From Lepturacanthus savala (Eukaryota > Chordata > Actinopteri > Scombriformes > Trichiuridae): a stretch of 64,000 nucleotides of DNA. The notes under the pieces are model-generated. The model was not told the DNA's origin, did not search any database, and worked only from the letters and a program-made list of their open reading frames with translations. Shown here in pieces: positions 1 through 10,726 of this stretch. The translations under genes and the position numbers were made by a program. The stretch is taken from assembly GCA_030544235.1 (NCBI GenBank), contig JARUPU010000074.1, positions 372,001 to 436,000 on the forward strand. Reading direction: 5' to 3'. Within the stretch, counting starts at the first letter, position 1. Each line of letters begins with the position of its first letter.

Positions 1-210
1 AAGGGGTTGGGATTGAGACCCCAGACGCGCCTGTTGGTACTGTGTGCAACGCTGCAAGTGAAGTTTCTAAAAGTGGTCATCGTGCTGATATCGAGAGTGG
101 AGATACCCCTTCTGCTGCTCCCGGAAAGCAAGATCAGTGCTGTACCATGTACAGATTTAAGATTTCTGCCATTGCTGAAAAGAAATGTTGGTGCTGTACT
201 GCTTTTGGAT
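1..210. other. Left edge, unassigned
   Basis: This stretch lies downstream of the stop codon of the last minus-strand exon. A plus-strand frame is open from the window edge to about 257, but I recognise no domain in it. It could be the 3' untranslated part of the minus-strand gene or the edge of another exon beyond the window. Confidence 0.3.
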
Positions 211-867
211 TTAGTACTTCATTGCACAGCTGTGATCCGGTGCAGCATCTGGAGTGATAAACATATCAGCATCCAGTTCAGGGGTGCCCCCTTCAAGCAA
301 AACTGCACGTTGGAAGTCCTCGTGAACACAGCTTTGGTCCAGTGCACTATCTGGAATGATAATCTGATCATCTTCCAGTTCAAGGGAGTCACCATCGAGA
401 AGAAACGCACTTGGTTCTGTTGCAGCTGCTGGAGAGACTGCAAAGCATTCAGGTGCGACCAAAAGAACTGCGTGGCTGACATCAAGAGCCAAGCACTGAA
501 GTTGAGAGGCAAGGGGCAGCGATACTTGACTTTGCAGACCGTTTTCTGCAACCTTGAGTGGCCCAACCATGAGATCCGTGGAGTTCATGGTAACATAAGA
601 ATGATCATCCGTGAAGACATGTTTTGGCATCTGCTCAAGGGTCAAGTAGTTGTGTGTAAAAGTACCATCCACAATAAGCTGCTGTTTCACGCCAACAAAG
701 TGAATCTCCCTAAGAAAGAACTCTATAAAGAGAAACCCTGTCTTGTGGTATGCAAGAAAAGTCAGAGCTATACAGGTGCATTGACAGATACAAGAAAAAG
801 TTCCATACCTTATCGATGCCTGGGAGTGGGAAGCCCTCACGATGTTCACCCACTGGACATCAGAATG
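211..867 (-). CDS. Last exon: cysteine-protease-like domain with acidic C-terminal repeats
   Basis: The acceptor TTATTTCAG is followed by an open frame of 218 codons to a stop at 211. It has VNIVRASHSQASIRYGT, then QCTCIALTFLAYH (candidate catalytic Cys on a helix), LPLASQLQCLAL, then DVSHAVLLVAPE (candidate His in a strand). The order G...QC-x-C...D-x-x-H resembles papain-like deubiquitinases. It may be the C76 fold of herpesvirus tegument proteins that I believe has fish homologues, but no search was possible. The C-terminus carries two imperfect 29-residue acidic repeats (LLDGDSLELEDD... and LLEGGTPELDAD...). The catalytic-domain C-terminal strand appears to be replaced by these repeats. 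Confidence 0.55.
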   Translation of the reverse strand, partial: HSDVQWVNIVRASHSQASIRYGTFSCICQCTCIALTFLAYHKTGFLFIEFFLREIHFVGVKQQLIVDGTFTHNYLTLEQMPKHVFTDDHSYVTMNSTDLMVGPLKVAENGLQSQVSLPLASQLQCLALDVSHAVLLVAPECFAVSPAAATEPSAFLLDGDSLELEDDQIIIPDSALDQSCVHEDFQRAVLLEGGTPELDADMFITPDAAPDHSCAMKY

Positions 868-1057
868 CTGAAATAAAGACATGCCTTTTTTCCCCCCTAT
901 CTCTAGAAGGAAAACTTACAGTGTTGCAGACTTTGTAAAGCAGTACATTTCCCTAACCATGTTTTCACCAAAAAGAAAAACTGCAATATGAAAACAATAG
1001 GAAAGAATGGTTTAAAAAAAATGTAATCAATAGCTATAAAATAATATGTAAACATAC

Positions 1058-1149
1058 CTCAGCCATCAGCTCCAGGACCTCGGGGCTAAACCACACCGGG
1101 TTCAGTGGGATGGAGGCACAGTCTTCTGCTTCCCCTCAGTCTTCTGTGT
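1058..1149 (-). CDS. Exon with the IPLNPVWFSPEVL segment
   Basis: The exon lies between CTTTACAG and GCTGAG/GTATGT. In the frame that joins the next exon in phase 0 it encodes EAEDCASIPLNPVWFSPEVL ending in MAE. One TGA occurs five codons in, so either a later AG is the real acceptor or this is another break. Confidence 0.5.
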
Positions 1150-1376
1150 CTGTAAAGAAAAAAGGCAGAGTTCTGATTTAAAAATGCATGGGTGACAAAA
1201 TATAATAGAAAAACTGGTGGCATTGTAAATATAAATGGGAAACAAAAACAAAGGGTTAAAAAAATTATGGTTAAAATTATGTGCAGATAAAAAGCTGGTA
1301 ACAAGCAGCAGTAGGTCGTGGTAGAAAATACGTTATTTCAGTAAACTTTCAAAGAAACAGTATCAGGCTGTGTTGC

Positions 1377-1524
1377 CTTCTTGGTGGGACCCACCTGGGT
1401 CCACCGAGGAGGGAGGGAAGAACCAGACACAGGAGCCTTGGCCTTCACAGACACTTCCCAACGCTTCCCATGAAATCCTTGGGGTTGGAGATGTGAGAGG
1501 AGTTAGGCGGGCCCTCGGTGGAGT
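1377..1524 (-). CDS. Diverged proline-rich exon E with a GC in place of the GT donor
   Basis: The acceptor GTTTCCACAG is clear. The 3' half, in one frame, reads VSVKAKAPVSGSSLPPRW, a diverged copy of the repeat block. At the place where the sister exons have AAGAAG/GT this one has AAGAAG/GCAACA, so the donor is either a non-canonical GC site or dead. The 5' half is open only in a different frame. Confidence 0.35.
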
Positions 1525-1664
1525 CTGTGGAAACAATGACAGAGTTTACAATAAAATAATGCATAAGAGACTCCAGACAAACTGATAGCAGCAGAAAGTT
1601 AAAATACACAATACAGTGGTTATTCTGGAAAATGTTTAACAACCAATAATGGTGGGTAACGTAC

Positions 1665-1744
1665 CTTCTTGGCCTGAGCCACACTAGTCCCTCCAGGAGG
1701 ACTGGAAGGACGAGGCACAGGGGCCTTGACCTCCACAGACACTA
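1665..1744 (-). CDS. Proline-rich repeat exon D, 5' part lost
   Basis: The exon ends with the same block (SVEVKAPVPRPSSPPGG, TSVAQAKK) and a good donor AAGAAG/GTACGT. It lacks the upstream PPPPPAAPR part. The nearest acceptor-like CTCATCAG leaves an 80-nt exon out of phase with its neighbours. It is probably a truncated duplicate. Confidence 0.45.
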
Positions 1745-1954
1745 CTGATGAGACCGGAAAATTATATATTGGAAAAATGAACAAGATACGCCTGAACGCC
1801 CAACTGAATATGATGTAAATAAAGAGTGTAGGTGTTGTAGACAAAAAGAGAAAATTCTTTAAAAAAAAATCACAAAAAAGAATAAACAAGCTGATGTGCA
1901 TTAACATATAGCAGCAGTGAGTTAAATTACACAACAGTGGTTATTGTAACATAC

Positions 1955-2095
1955 CTGCTTCTTGGCCTGAGTCACACTAGTCCCTCCAGAAGGACTGGAA
2001 GGACGAGGCACAGGGGCCTTGACCTCCACAGACACTCCTGGTGGGACCCGTGGGGCAGCAGGCGGGGGAGGAGGCGTCCGGGGCGTCGGCACCGT
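1955..2095 (-). CDS. Proline-rich repeat exon C
   Basis: The 141-nt exon (47 codons, phase 0) runs from GTCCTACAG to AAGAAGCAG/GTATGT. It starts TVPTPRTPPPPPAAPR and continues with the SVEVKAPVPRPSSP block. The extra PTPR-type residues compared with exon A look like slippage in a proline-coding repeat. Confidence 0.6.
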
Positions 2096-2380
2096 CTGTA
2101 GGACCAAAGGGTTTATATTAGACAAATGAATGAGATAACATACACCAGACATATGAATACATCAGAATATGATGTAAATAAAGGGTAGGAATTTACGTGT
2201 TGAGTCGACAGCAACAGAGACAATAAATTCAAATATGGAATAAAATGAGACAAAAAAAAATACAAAAAAGGTTAAAACAATAACATTACCAAAAATAAAG
2301 TGATAAAGATTCTGATGTGCATCAACAGCAGCAGCGAGTTAAACTTTACAATACAGTGGTTATTGTGTTAAATGTAATAC

Positions 2381-2490
2381 GTTCTTGGACCGGCAGACAG
2401 TGGTCCATCCAGCAGGACTGAAGGACGAAGTCCAGGGACCTCAGCCTTCAGAGTCACTGCTGGGACGACCCGTAGAGGAGGAGGCACCAC
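2381..2490 (-). CDS. Diverged proline-rich exon B
   Basis: The 110-nt exon runs from GGTTCTACAG to CCAAGAAC/GTATTA. It encodes VVPPPLRVVPAVTLKAEV, then PGLRPSVLLDGP. It is recognisably related to exon A but strongly diverged, and its length is not a multiple of three, unlike exons A and C. It may be skipped or dead. Confidence 0.4.
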
Positions 2491-2610
2491 CTGTAGAACC
2501 AAAGACAGTTTACAGTAAAAACTTCACTAAAGACACCAACAGCCGTGAGTTAAACCACACAACATGGTAGTTATTGTGTCAAATGTTCAAACAGTGAATG
2601 GGTAACCTAC

Positions 2611-2733
2611 TTTCTTCTTGGCCTGAGCCACACTAGTCCCTCCAGGAGGACTGGAAGGACGAGGCACAGGGGCCTTAACCTCCACAGACCCTCCTGGTGG
2701 GACCCGTGGGGCAGCAGGCGGGGGAGGAGGCGT
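2611..2733 (-). CDS. Proline-rich repeat exon A
   Basis: The 123-nt exon (41 codons, phase 0) runs from TTCCACAG to AAGAAGAAA/GTAGGT. It encodes TPPPPPAAPRVPP, then SVEVKAPVPRPSSPPGG and TSVAQAKKK. It is nearly identical to exons C and D. Such linkers are normally unstructured and bind SH3 or WW domains (family knowledge; the partner is unknown). Confidence 0.6.
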
Positions 2734-2904
2734 CTGTGGAACCAAAGACATAATTTATATTAGAACAATGAATAAAATATACCAGAAGAACTAAAGACAT
2801 TGTAAAAAAAGGTACTTGTACTTGAGTTTGTCAAAAGCAGCAGTGGGAAAAAAAATTACTAAACTGAATGGGAAGAAGAAGAAGTTAAAAACAATTGGCA
2901 ACAA

Positions 2905-4158
2905 TTAAAAACAAAGACGTGACACACGTGTCACATGGCACAAACCCCCCTGTGACGCAAATAGAATGTCGAGTGCTATTTGATGCTGATTTAACATGTT
3001 CCGCGTGGCCACTACGAATGGTGGCAAGGCTGCGAAACCCTGTTGAACTAACACCGTCAGGTTTTCGAGTCTCATGTGAAGGTTATCAATCTGGTGGGCA
3101 TTGTTAACTGTTCCCCACCAGGGAAGGAAACCCCCAAGGAACTTTTTCCCCGGAGATATTACGGTGTCACGCTTGACTCGCGGCCTGTATTCTTTGAAAT
3201 GGTGCGTCGTGTGAACTAAAGTGTTCAGGAGAATTACAGCTGGTCGTAAGTCAACTAATGCACATCGTCCTGCCCATTCCGGAGATAAAACTTGGTATAA
3301 TTGAGACCCACAGAGCCACACATAATTTTGTAGGGATCCCGCTCCCATATCGTTTGGCCAGACGATGAAGCTAGGTGTGTGTGTGATGTTAGGAAAAAGG
3401 ACGGATGAATCAACCCGTTCCCCTTTACCAGGGGATAAACACGGTAAAATACTGTGAGGTGGCGTTCCACAGGTTGCATTTAGCACGCGCAGGCAGTCGT
3501 TAGTTTCTCCCAAAAATCTACTACCCACCTGTCTTTTACGCTGGATACAAATTGGATGGGGACTTTTAGGAAGCCAATAATGAACTGATCCTACGGGATC
3601 ATACGCGCTGGCATCTTTAGAGCGCAGTGAAGTGCCATTTTGGGCTCGAACTGTCGCATTGGCTAAATACTCACATGGAGAGGAAAGACTGGATTTTGCA
3701 AATAACCACTTATTTCTTCCCTCAGTAGGATCGGTCAGAGCTATAAAAGCACACAGGACTTCTGTCTCATTTAGTGGTTGTGGTTTTAAGGGGAGGGACT
3801 CCCTTGTGTCATGTGGAAATAGAGTACAAGCATAACTACCATTTGACCCCCCTTTGTATGCTGTTTGGGTTACAAACTCCCACCATTTATTCCTTTGGGA
3901 CAGATCAGATTGCGGTTTGGGCATATAGTCTTCCGAGTGTGTAACTGGCGCGGTTGATACATAGCGTTTTGCTCTTTTGTGCGAGTGATTCTGTGTCTGT
4001 GTGAGGTTATCACCATCAAAATGCATGGAACTGTATTCAAAATGTAAAATGATGGGTATTACAATTACTATGGCCATCATCAATGAGAAACATAATGTTC
4101 CTCTCAACCCACAACAACCAGGGCCCCTGAACGGATGCCATGGTCTGTGCTGCTCCAT
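2905..4158 (-). pseudogene. env: Retroviral env, truncated in the transmembrane subunit
   Basis: An open frame of 417 codons. It has an N-terminal hydrophobic segment (about residues 20-41) acting as signal/anchor, several N-x-S/T glycosylation sites and a basic KRAKR at about residue 63. A furin-type RVKR precedes GKKFLGGFLPWW, a fusion-peptide-like segment. A heptad helix and an ALDILFASQGGLCHV segment follow, and the frame then leaves homology and stops. The membrane anchor and cytoplasmic tail are missing. The surface part is otherwise uninterrupted, unlike gag and pol. Confidence 0.75.
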
Positions 4159-4418
4159 GATGTCAGTGTAAGTCAGTGGAGATCGTGACAGCCAACCAGT
4201 TTGTATGGTCTGTATGATAGAGGAGAGTTTGTGTTGACACCGTTAGGTTTCCACTGTCACCTGTACCAGAGACACTGTCACTTAATGTGGAAAATTGTGT
4301 ACAGCTGTTATTGGTGCGGTGTGGTGCGTCTTCTTGTGTCTTCTTCCTATTGTAGGTCGTTTTGAGAGCAGTGTAACTGCGTACGTCTGGTGTCAGACGC
4401 CTGTGTTTTCACACCCTG

Positions 4419-7400
4419 CTAATCATGGGTGCTATTCACAGCACTCTCGTCGTCTCTATCACTCTCAGTTTTCTCTGTCGGATCAGGAACCTTTCTGCAG
4501 TGGTTAGCGTGGATCCAGGTGGCCCTCTCAGCGACTTTCACTGGTGTCTGTGTGGTCAGCAGAACCTGGAACGGGCCCTGCCACCTGGGATGCTTCCACG
4601 TCTTCCTCCTGAAGTCTTTCACAACCACGAAGTCACCAGGTCTCAGTCTGTGCAGAGGTCCGGACGCTGGTGCTGGTAGAGCCTCTCTCACCTGGTGGCG
4701 GATATCTGAAAGAGTTTTTGTCAGGTTTATGCAGTAAGTTAACATGTCATGTTCACATAGATCAGTGGAAGGGGGAGGTGCCTTTGGGGCCCCCATTCCC
4801 ACTGCAGGTGGCGCTGCAAACAGTATTTCAAATGGGCTGAGGTTAGTCTTGGACCTTTTCCACATTCTCATGTACATCAGCACTATGGGCAACGCCTTGG
4901 TCCATGGGAGACCTGTATCATGACAACATTTAGCCAGTTTATTTTTGAGCGTTCCGTTCTCTCTCTCTACAGCTCCTCCACTGGCCGGATGGTAGGCACA
5001 GTGTCGTCTAAGATCAATGCCTAAATATAGACTCACCTCCGTTATGGCCGTGTTGACAAAATGTGCCCCGTTGTCGCTGGATATACGGCTTGGAATACCC
5101 CACCTTGGTATTATCTCTGTCAGCAGGGCTTTGGCCACCGTAGACGCCGTTTGTTTTGAGGCTGGAAATGCTTCTACCCATTTAGACCACATGTCCACCA
5201 TTACTAGACAGTGAGATTTCCCTTCTGATGGAGTTAACTCAATGAAGTCCATCATTACATGTTGAAATGGACCCTCTGGTGGTGGGTGTGCTGCTGGTGT
5301 TGTCTGAATGGGTCTGCCTACATTGTGTGTTGTGCATATGACACATCTCTGACAGTATTTTTGTGCAAATGTCGAAAACCCTTTCGTGAACCAATTTGCA
5401 TTCATAGTTTGTTGCATCCCCCCTTTTGACACATGGTCCAACCCATGTGTCAATTTAGCAAAATGAGGGAAGAAATGAGATGGCAGACACGGTTTACCGT
5501 TAGGTCCCACCCACGAGCCTGAGCTGGTGGAGGCACCAGCTGCAGTCCAGAGGCGCTTAGCTGCGGAGGCAAAGGATTGGAGCGCAGAGAGAGAGGAGGG
5601 AAGTTGCTCACAGTTAACCCTTGCATAGATGTCTTCACATGGCGGGGAGGAGGAGGCAGCTGCTGACTTAGCAGCCGCGTCTGCTCGTGCGTTACCTAGA
5701 GAGACAGGGTCAGAGGCGTTAGTGTGAGCAGAACACTTACACACAGCTACAGTGGATGGTAACAAGATGGCTTCCAGGAGGCCTGCAATGAGAGTGTGAT
5801 GTGAGACAGGCTTCCTATCAGACTTAAGGAAACCTCTGACGCCAAAGTGCACCAAAATCATGGACAACCCCGAATGCATATCTGGAATCAGTGTAGATAG
5901 TGACCGTTTTACCATTAGCCAGTTGGCAGGCTTTAGTCAGCGCAATCAATTCGGCTGCCTGTGCAGAGAGATGGCCAGGAAGTCGTTCAGAGTGAACAGT
6001 GCCATGGTCAGAGCAAACTGCAAAACCAGCACGTGTGTTGCCTGTTTCAGGGTCTCGTGAGGCAGAGCCATCCACGTACAGCACCATGTCTGAATTCACC
6101 AACGGGACATCAGTCAGGTCTGGGCGTGGAGAACACGTAACTGAGAGCTCAGCTACACAGTCATGGGGCTCGCCATCGTCTGGAAGAGGAAGCAGAGTGG
6201 ATGGATTGAGAACATTACATCTTTTGACAGTAACGTTAGGCATATCGAGGAGGCACGTGTGATACCTAAGGTGGCGTGCAGCAGATGTGATGTTTTCTGC
6301 TCTGATAGAATCAGTGTGACTGCGTGTGGAACTAAGAGGGTCAGTGGAGAATATCCGACAATGTCTCTTGAAGCCACCAAGGCCTTTTCAGCCGCAGCTA
6401 TTGCGGAGGCACTTAGGCATTCCTGCAGCAACAGGATCTAATTTTCCTGAAAAATAGGCAACAGGGCGGAGCCTGTCCCCGTGTGGCTGCAGGAGGACAG
6501 AAGTCATACAACCTGCCCTCTCATCGACGGTCTGAGTGAATGGTTTTGAGGGATCTGGTAACCCCAGGGTGGGCGGGGTCTGCAGACTCAGCTTGAGGGA
6601 GACGAACGCCTCCTCAGCTTCTGGCGTCCAGTCAACAGGAGAGGACGAAGTCTTTCCCGGACCATAACACAGGGCTCTCAGAGGTTTTTCTGTTTCAGAG
6701 AAATGTGGAACAAAACACCTGCAGTACGAACACATACCAAGAAATGACATGAGTTGTTTGACAGTGTTAGGCTTAGGAATCTGCTGAATTGATGCTATGT
6801 GTTTTTTAGACATGGTTTTGCCTTCAGCTGTGATTACATGTCCCAGAAATGTTACTTTCTCTTGAACAAACTGTAACTTTGACAGGCTAGCCTTGTGCCC
6901 TTCCCCCGCCAGGTGTCGGAGAAGGGATAGAGTGTCTGTTTTACACTGCTCTTGTGTGGGGCTACAGATCATTACATCATCAACATATTGCAGCAGGGCA
7001 GTCCCCTCGGTTAACTGTAGGGGCACCAGAGACTCACGTAATGCAGCATTGTAGATGGACGGTGACTCTGTGTAGCCTTGACAGAGACGGGTGAATGTGT
7101 AGCCCTCTCCATCAAACTGAAAAGCGAACCAGAACTGTGAATCTTTATGAACTGGAACACTGAAAAAAGCGTTAGACAAATCAACAACTGAGAACCATTT
7201 GGCATCAGGTGGAACCTGTGCTAGCAGAGTGTAGGGATTAGGAACAACCGGTGTTCGTGCATGTACTGCTGCATTGACTGCTTTCAGATCTTGAACAAAA
7301 CGCCATTCTGGGGCGGCGGGCGGTTCTCTGGCTTTCTGTACTGGGAATATCGGTGTGCACACTGGTGAATCATTACATGGGACTATCACGCCGGCCTCTA

Positions 7401-8490
7401 AGAGAGAATGGAAAACAGGGCGTATGCCTTCAATTGCATCTCGACGGAGTGGATATTGCTGTTTTTTCGGTCTGTAATCAGATTTAGGTGTTACAACTAC
7501 AGGCTCACAGTTTTTTATTAAGCCTACGTCATATTTCCCCTTAGCCCACAGATGCTGTGGCAGTTTCTCCAAATCAGGATGTATGTCAGATGCTTTAAGT
7601 AAGGTCTGAGTAGCTGGACCCTCATTTACTACCACGACTGATCGCAGAGCGGGAAAATGTTGATTATGTGCAGTTCTATAAACTTCCCCTTTGCTGGAAT
7701 ACCACACCCCTTTATCAGATGTCTCAGTCCAGTCAGTCAGCAGGTGGCATTGTTTTACCCACGGCCCTAAGTCATGCCATTCATCGGTTTTAGCTTTAGC
7801 GAGAGAAATGTGTGGGCTGGAGTCAGAAATCATAAGCAGTCCAGTCTGAGTCGGTGTTAGTGTCACAGAGATAGCGCTGCGCAGAGTGTTCCAAAACAAA
7901 GTGGATGTTGCCAAAACATCATTTAAATCACGGTACCATTCAGCCTCATACTCTGTGTCTGGTCCCAATGAAACATGGGAAGTGCAGTGTAAAGCTTCTG
8001 ATTGCATGAAGTCAGAGTTAGGACTACACACCAGTGCCGCTTTAGCCGTCATTATTGAAGCGGTGGGGAATGGAATCCACCACTGATAAGCATACAGTGG
8101 AGGAGGTGTTAATGTCACACACTGCAGCATTTGTGAAGACTCTTCTACAGGAGTCCTGGAGGCTTTTACTCCCTCTGATGTTGAGATTAGATTTATCCCA
8201 AATTTAAGCATGAGATCTCTACCAAGCAGATTAACTGGACAAACTTTGGATAGTAGAAATGAATGTTGTAATTTGGTGGCGGGCAACTCACACATTAATG
8301 GGGCTGTATATGGTTCCGTGACCATATTACCGCATGCGCCAATAGTTTGTGCACATCTCCCGCTCAGGGGAGCATCAGGCATTTCTGAGATTTTTATTAC
8401 TGACTGAGTGGCGCCTGAGTCCACTAGAAACTCTGCGGCGGTTGGCAGGCAGTCTGGGTGACGAACACATCCGGACCCTCCTCCTCCTCC
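4419..8490 (-). pseudogene. pol: Retroviral pro-pol (protease, RT, RNase H, integrase), frameshifted
   Basis: The frame opens right after a TGA at 8493-8491. Protease: EFLVDSGAT and LLGRDLM. Reverse transcriptase: QDLKAVNAA and YVDDVMI (catalytic YxDD). RNase H: VDGSA, AAELIAL, YTDSRYA and a later GNARADAA. Integrase: an HHCC zinc finger (H-x4-H ... C-x2-C near 5340-5460) and a D,D-35-E core (MVDMWSKW, SSDNGAHF, GAVERENG), ending at 4419. Frame changes occur near 6400-6430, 6245-6260 and 5830-5915. The gag stop and the pol frame are not aligned for simple read-through or -1 shifting, because the pol frame is closed immediately upstream. Confidence 0.8.
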
Positions 8491-8498
8491 TCACTGGA

Positions 8499-10200
8499 TC
8501 AATCTGACTGTCTCCATGGCTCCTCAGCCCCTTCTGTGGGCGGAGCTCGCGGCATTTGGTCATCTCTGCGGCCTTCCCAGCGACCTCTGCCACTTGGCCT
8601 GGCTGGATAAGGGCAGTCTCTGATCCAGTGCCCTGTTTGGCCACACCGGAAGCATTTCTCATCTTCTGGTTGAAGGTGCCGGGGTGCTGATCTCATGCGT
8701 TGTCCCTGTCGGCCCCCCCGGGAGGACCTACGCTCTCTTCCGTGTCCTCCTCCCTGTTGTCGTTGTTGCCCAGGGTGAGAAAACGCTTGCAGCAGCTGGA
8801 GTTTGGCTCTGTGTTTCACCTCTTCTTTTTTCTTTTTCTCCTGGTCTCTTTTGTCATTCAGTCGCTTGTGGACATGATCAGCATGGCGAAGCAATTCAAC
8901 CAGGCGAACAGCTGCACTTTCCGCTGCCACACATGAATCGAGTGTGGCTGTTTTCACCTCAGGAAGCAGTCCTCCAAGAAAGCAGCTTTTGAGGAGGCCT
9001 TCAAACGGTGTCATGATGTCACCCGGGTATAATTGGGAGGACGCGGGAGCCCTCCGTGGCATGCAAATACCTTGTCCAGCCTTATCAGGTACTCGCTGGG
9101 GGTCTCCTCAGTGTTCTGGGTGCATGCGTGTACTTGGGACAGATCGTTATCCACGACAAATGTCTCTCTTATCAGCCGGATCAGCTCCGTAATGAAGAGA
9201 CGATATCGGGCGTCCACGGCCCCCCCTGTTCCATTCGTTTCCCAGTTGACGACTGTAGGGCGGCTTTCTTCCTCCGCTGCAAAGGCGCCCCGGATTTTGG
9301 AGAACTGGACACTGTCCATTTGTGCCATTAGCAGGCGGCGAAGCTCGAAGGATGTGGGCATGAATTCACGGATGAACTGTATGAGGTGTCTCGCATAACT
9401 CTCACCTCCTTCAGAGAGTTTAGGGAGATGAGCAGATGCTCTTCTCAGGTCCTCTTCTGTCCATGGGCGGTGTACCAGCGCTGTGCCCTCATGCCCCATA
9501 ACCTGTATCATCGGCAGGTTGACGACAGGTGATGCGCCCATACGATCACTGGAGCTGTCATTTCCCTCAGTTGCAGCAGCTGCCCCCCCTCCTTCTCCCA
9601 GCCCCTGCTCCGTTCGTGCTCTGGTCCGGCTGCTGATGGGAACGCTGCCAGGAGAAAGGTGAGCATTGGCTGCGGGCAGGGAGCTGTCATCAGGACGGAA
9701 TGGCCTCGGCCGGTTATATGGTGGTGGCCCCTGTGGCGGTGGTGGAGGTGCAGGTGGAGCTGGTGGAGGTGCTGGAGGGTACGGAGTGGCGTCAAGCAGA
9801 GGCCCGCCATGGCCTGTAAGACATGGATACAGAGAAGCATGTGTGTGTGTTTCATCTGGCTTTTCTTTTTTTCTTCTACTTTCAGCGCGGTGAGCTGTTT
9901 AGTTAGCTTTTTTCTCTCCCTCAGTTCACTCTCAGTCTCCCACATTTTTAGGCATGTTTCTTGATGTTCTAATTGTAGGATATTTTTTCCCCTTATCAGT
10001 TTCTTTTTCAATAATTTGTTTTTTTCCTCCTGCAAACTGTCCCTCAATTTTTTCACCTGATTTTCACTCAAGGATCCCCCTGGAGGGAAACCATGGCATT
10101 CAACCCAATAATTTAAACACGACACGCTGTTTTCCCCATATTTCCTCCTCATAAATGCAGCTATCGGGCTGTCGGGCATTTTACTCCCCCTGTTCCCCAT
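8499..10200 (-). pseudogene. gag: Retroviral gag (matrix, capsid, nucleocapsid), frameshifted
   Basis: It starts MGNRGSKMPDSP at 10200, preceded by an A-run of about 19. The Met-Gly start suits N-myristoylation. A charged coiled-coil stretch follows. The frame slips near a TG-repeat at about 9840. In the next frame (to 9011) there is a proline-rich stretch with a PPPY late-domain motif near 9715, then capsid with a major-homology-like QNTEETPSEYLIRLDKVF. A second slip near 9020-9060 leads to the nucleocapsid, with a K/E-rich stretch and one CCHC knuckle, CFRCGQTGHWIRDC. It ends at a TGA (8501-8499). Structural polyprotein of the virion; not intact here. Confidence 0.75.
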
Positions 10201-10249
10201 ACTTTTTTTTTTTTTTTTTTTCCAGTGGAATTTGTGAAATGCTATTTCA

Positions 10250-10432
10250 CAGGACTCTAACCCTTCAGTAGAATTTGTGCACGGGACTCTAACCCTTCAG
10301 TAGAAGGTGTGCACGGGACTCTAACCCTTCAGTAGAATTTGTGCACGGGACTCTAACCCTTCAGTAGAATTTGTGCACGGGACTCTAACCCTTCAGTAGA
10401 ATTTGTGCACGGGACTCTAACCCTTGTGTGTA
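10250..10432 (-). repeat. 32-bp minisatellite in the ERV leader
   Basis: The plus-strand motif CCCTTCAGTAG recurs at 10261, 10293, 10325, 10357 and 10389, with a last partial copy at 10421. The spacing is exactly 32 bp each time, with GCACGGGACTCTAA between copies. Copies are almost identical, so the expansion is recent or homogenised. It lies between the primer site and gag, where packaging and translation signals of a retroviral leader sit. Confidence 0.85.
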
Positions 10433-10705
10433 TTAAAACAAAAACCCCTTGTATACAGCACTATATTTCACAGACGGTCACTTCAGTGTATATTATCATT
10501 AAATAGTTTTCAGAACAACAGCATCTCACCCGTTGTATGAAGTGGGACTTCTTTCTAGGAGATCCTCTCGGAGTCAGCCACACGATCAGGATCACGTCGG
10601 TCTCCTCATCTCTGAACGATTGCTGGAGGTAGGAGAAGAACTCTCTGGTTCCCGGCGGCGCCGCCTCCGACGTCCCCTGTGTTCGTCCGGCGGACTCTCG
10701 GAAGG

Positions 10706-10723
10706 ATCCCACTTCTGACACCA
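10706..10723 (-). other. Primer-binding site, tRNA-Leu type
   Basis: The minus strand reads TGGTGTCAGAAGTGGGAT. It is complementary to the 3' end of vertebrate tRNA-Leu (recalled ...TCCTGACACCA), apparently with one mismatch. It lies 3 bases from the LTR end, the expected spacing. Confidence 0.65.
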
Positions 10724-10726
10724 AAT

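Noticed and set aside
1..2900. 3' LTR of the ERV
   Set aside because: No stretch matching the 404-bp LTR (for example around its AATAAA or ends) was found; the region holds host exons instead.
8375..8662. Minus-strand frame of 95 codons across the gag-pol junction
   Set aside because: It overlaps the nucleocapsid and protease in a third frame and has no motif.
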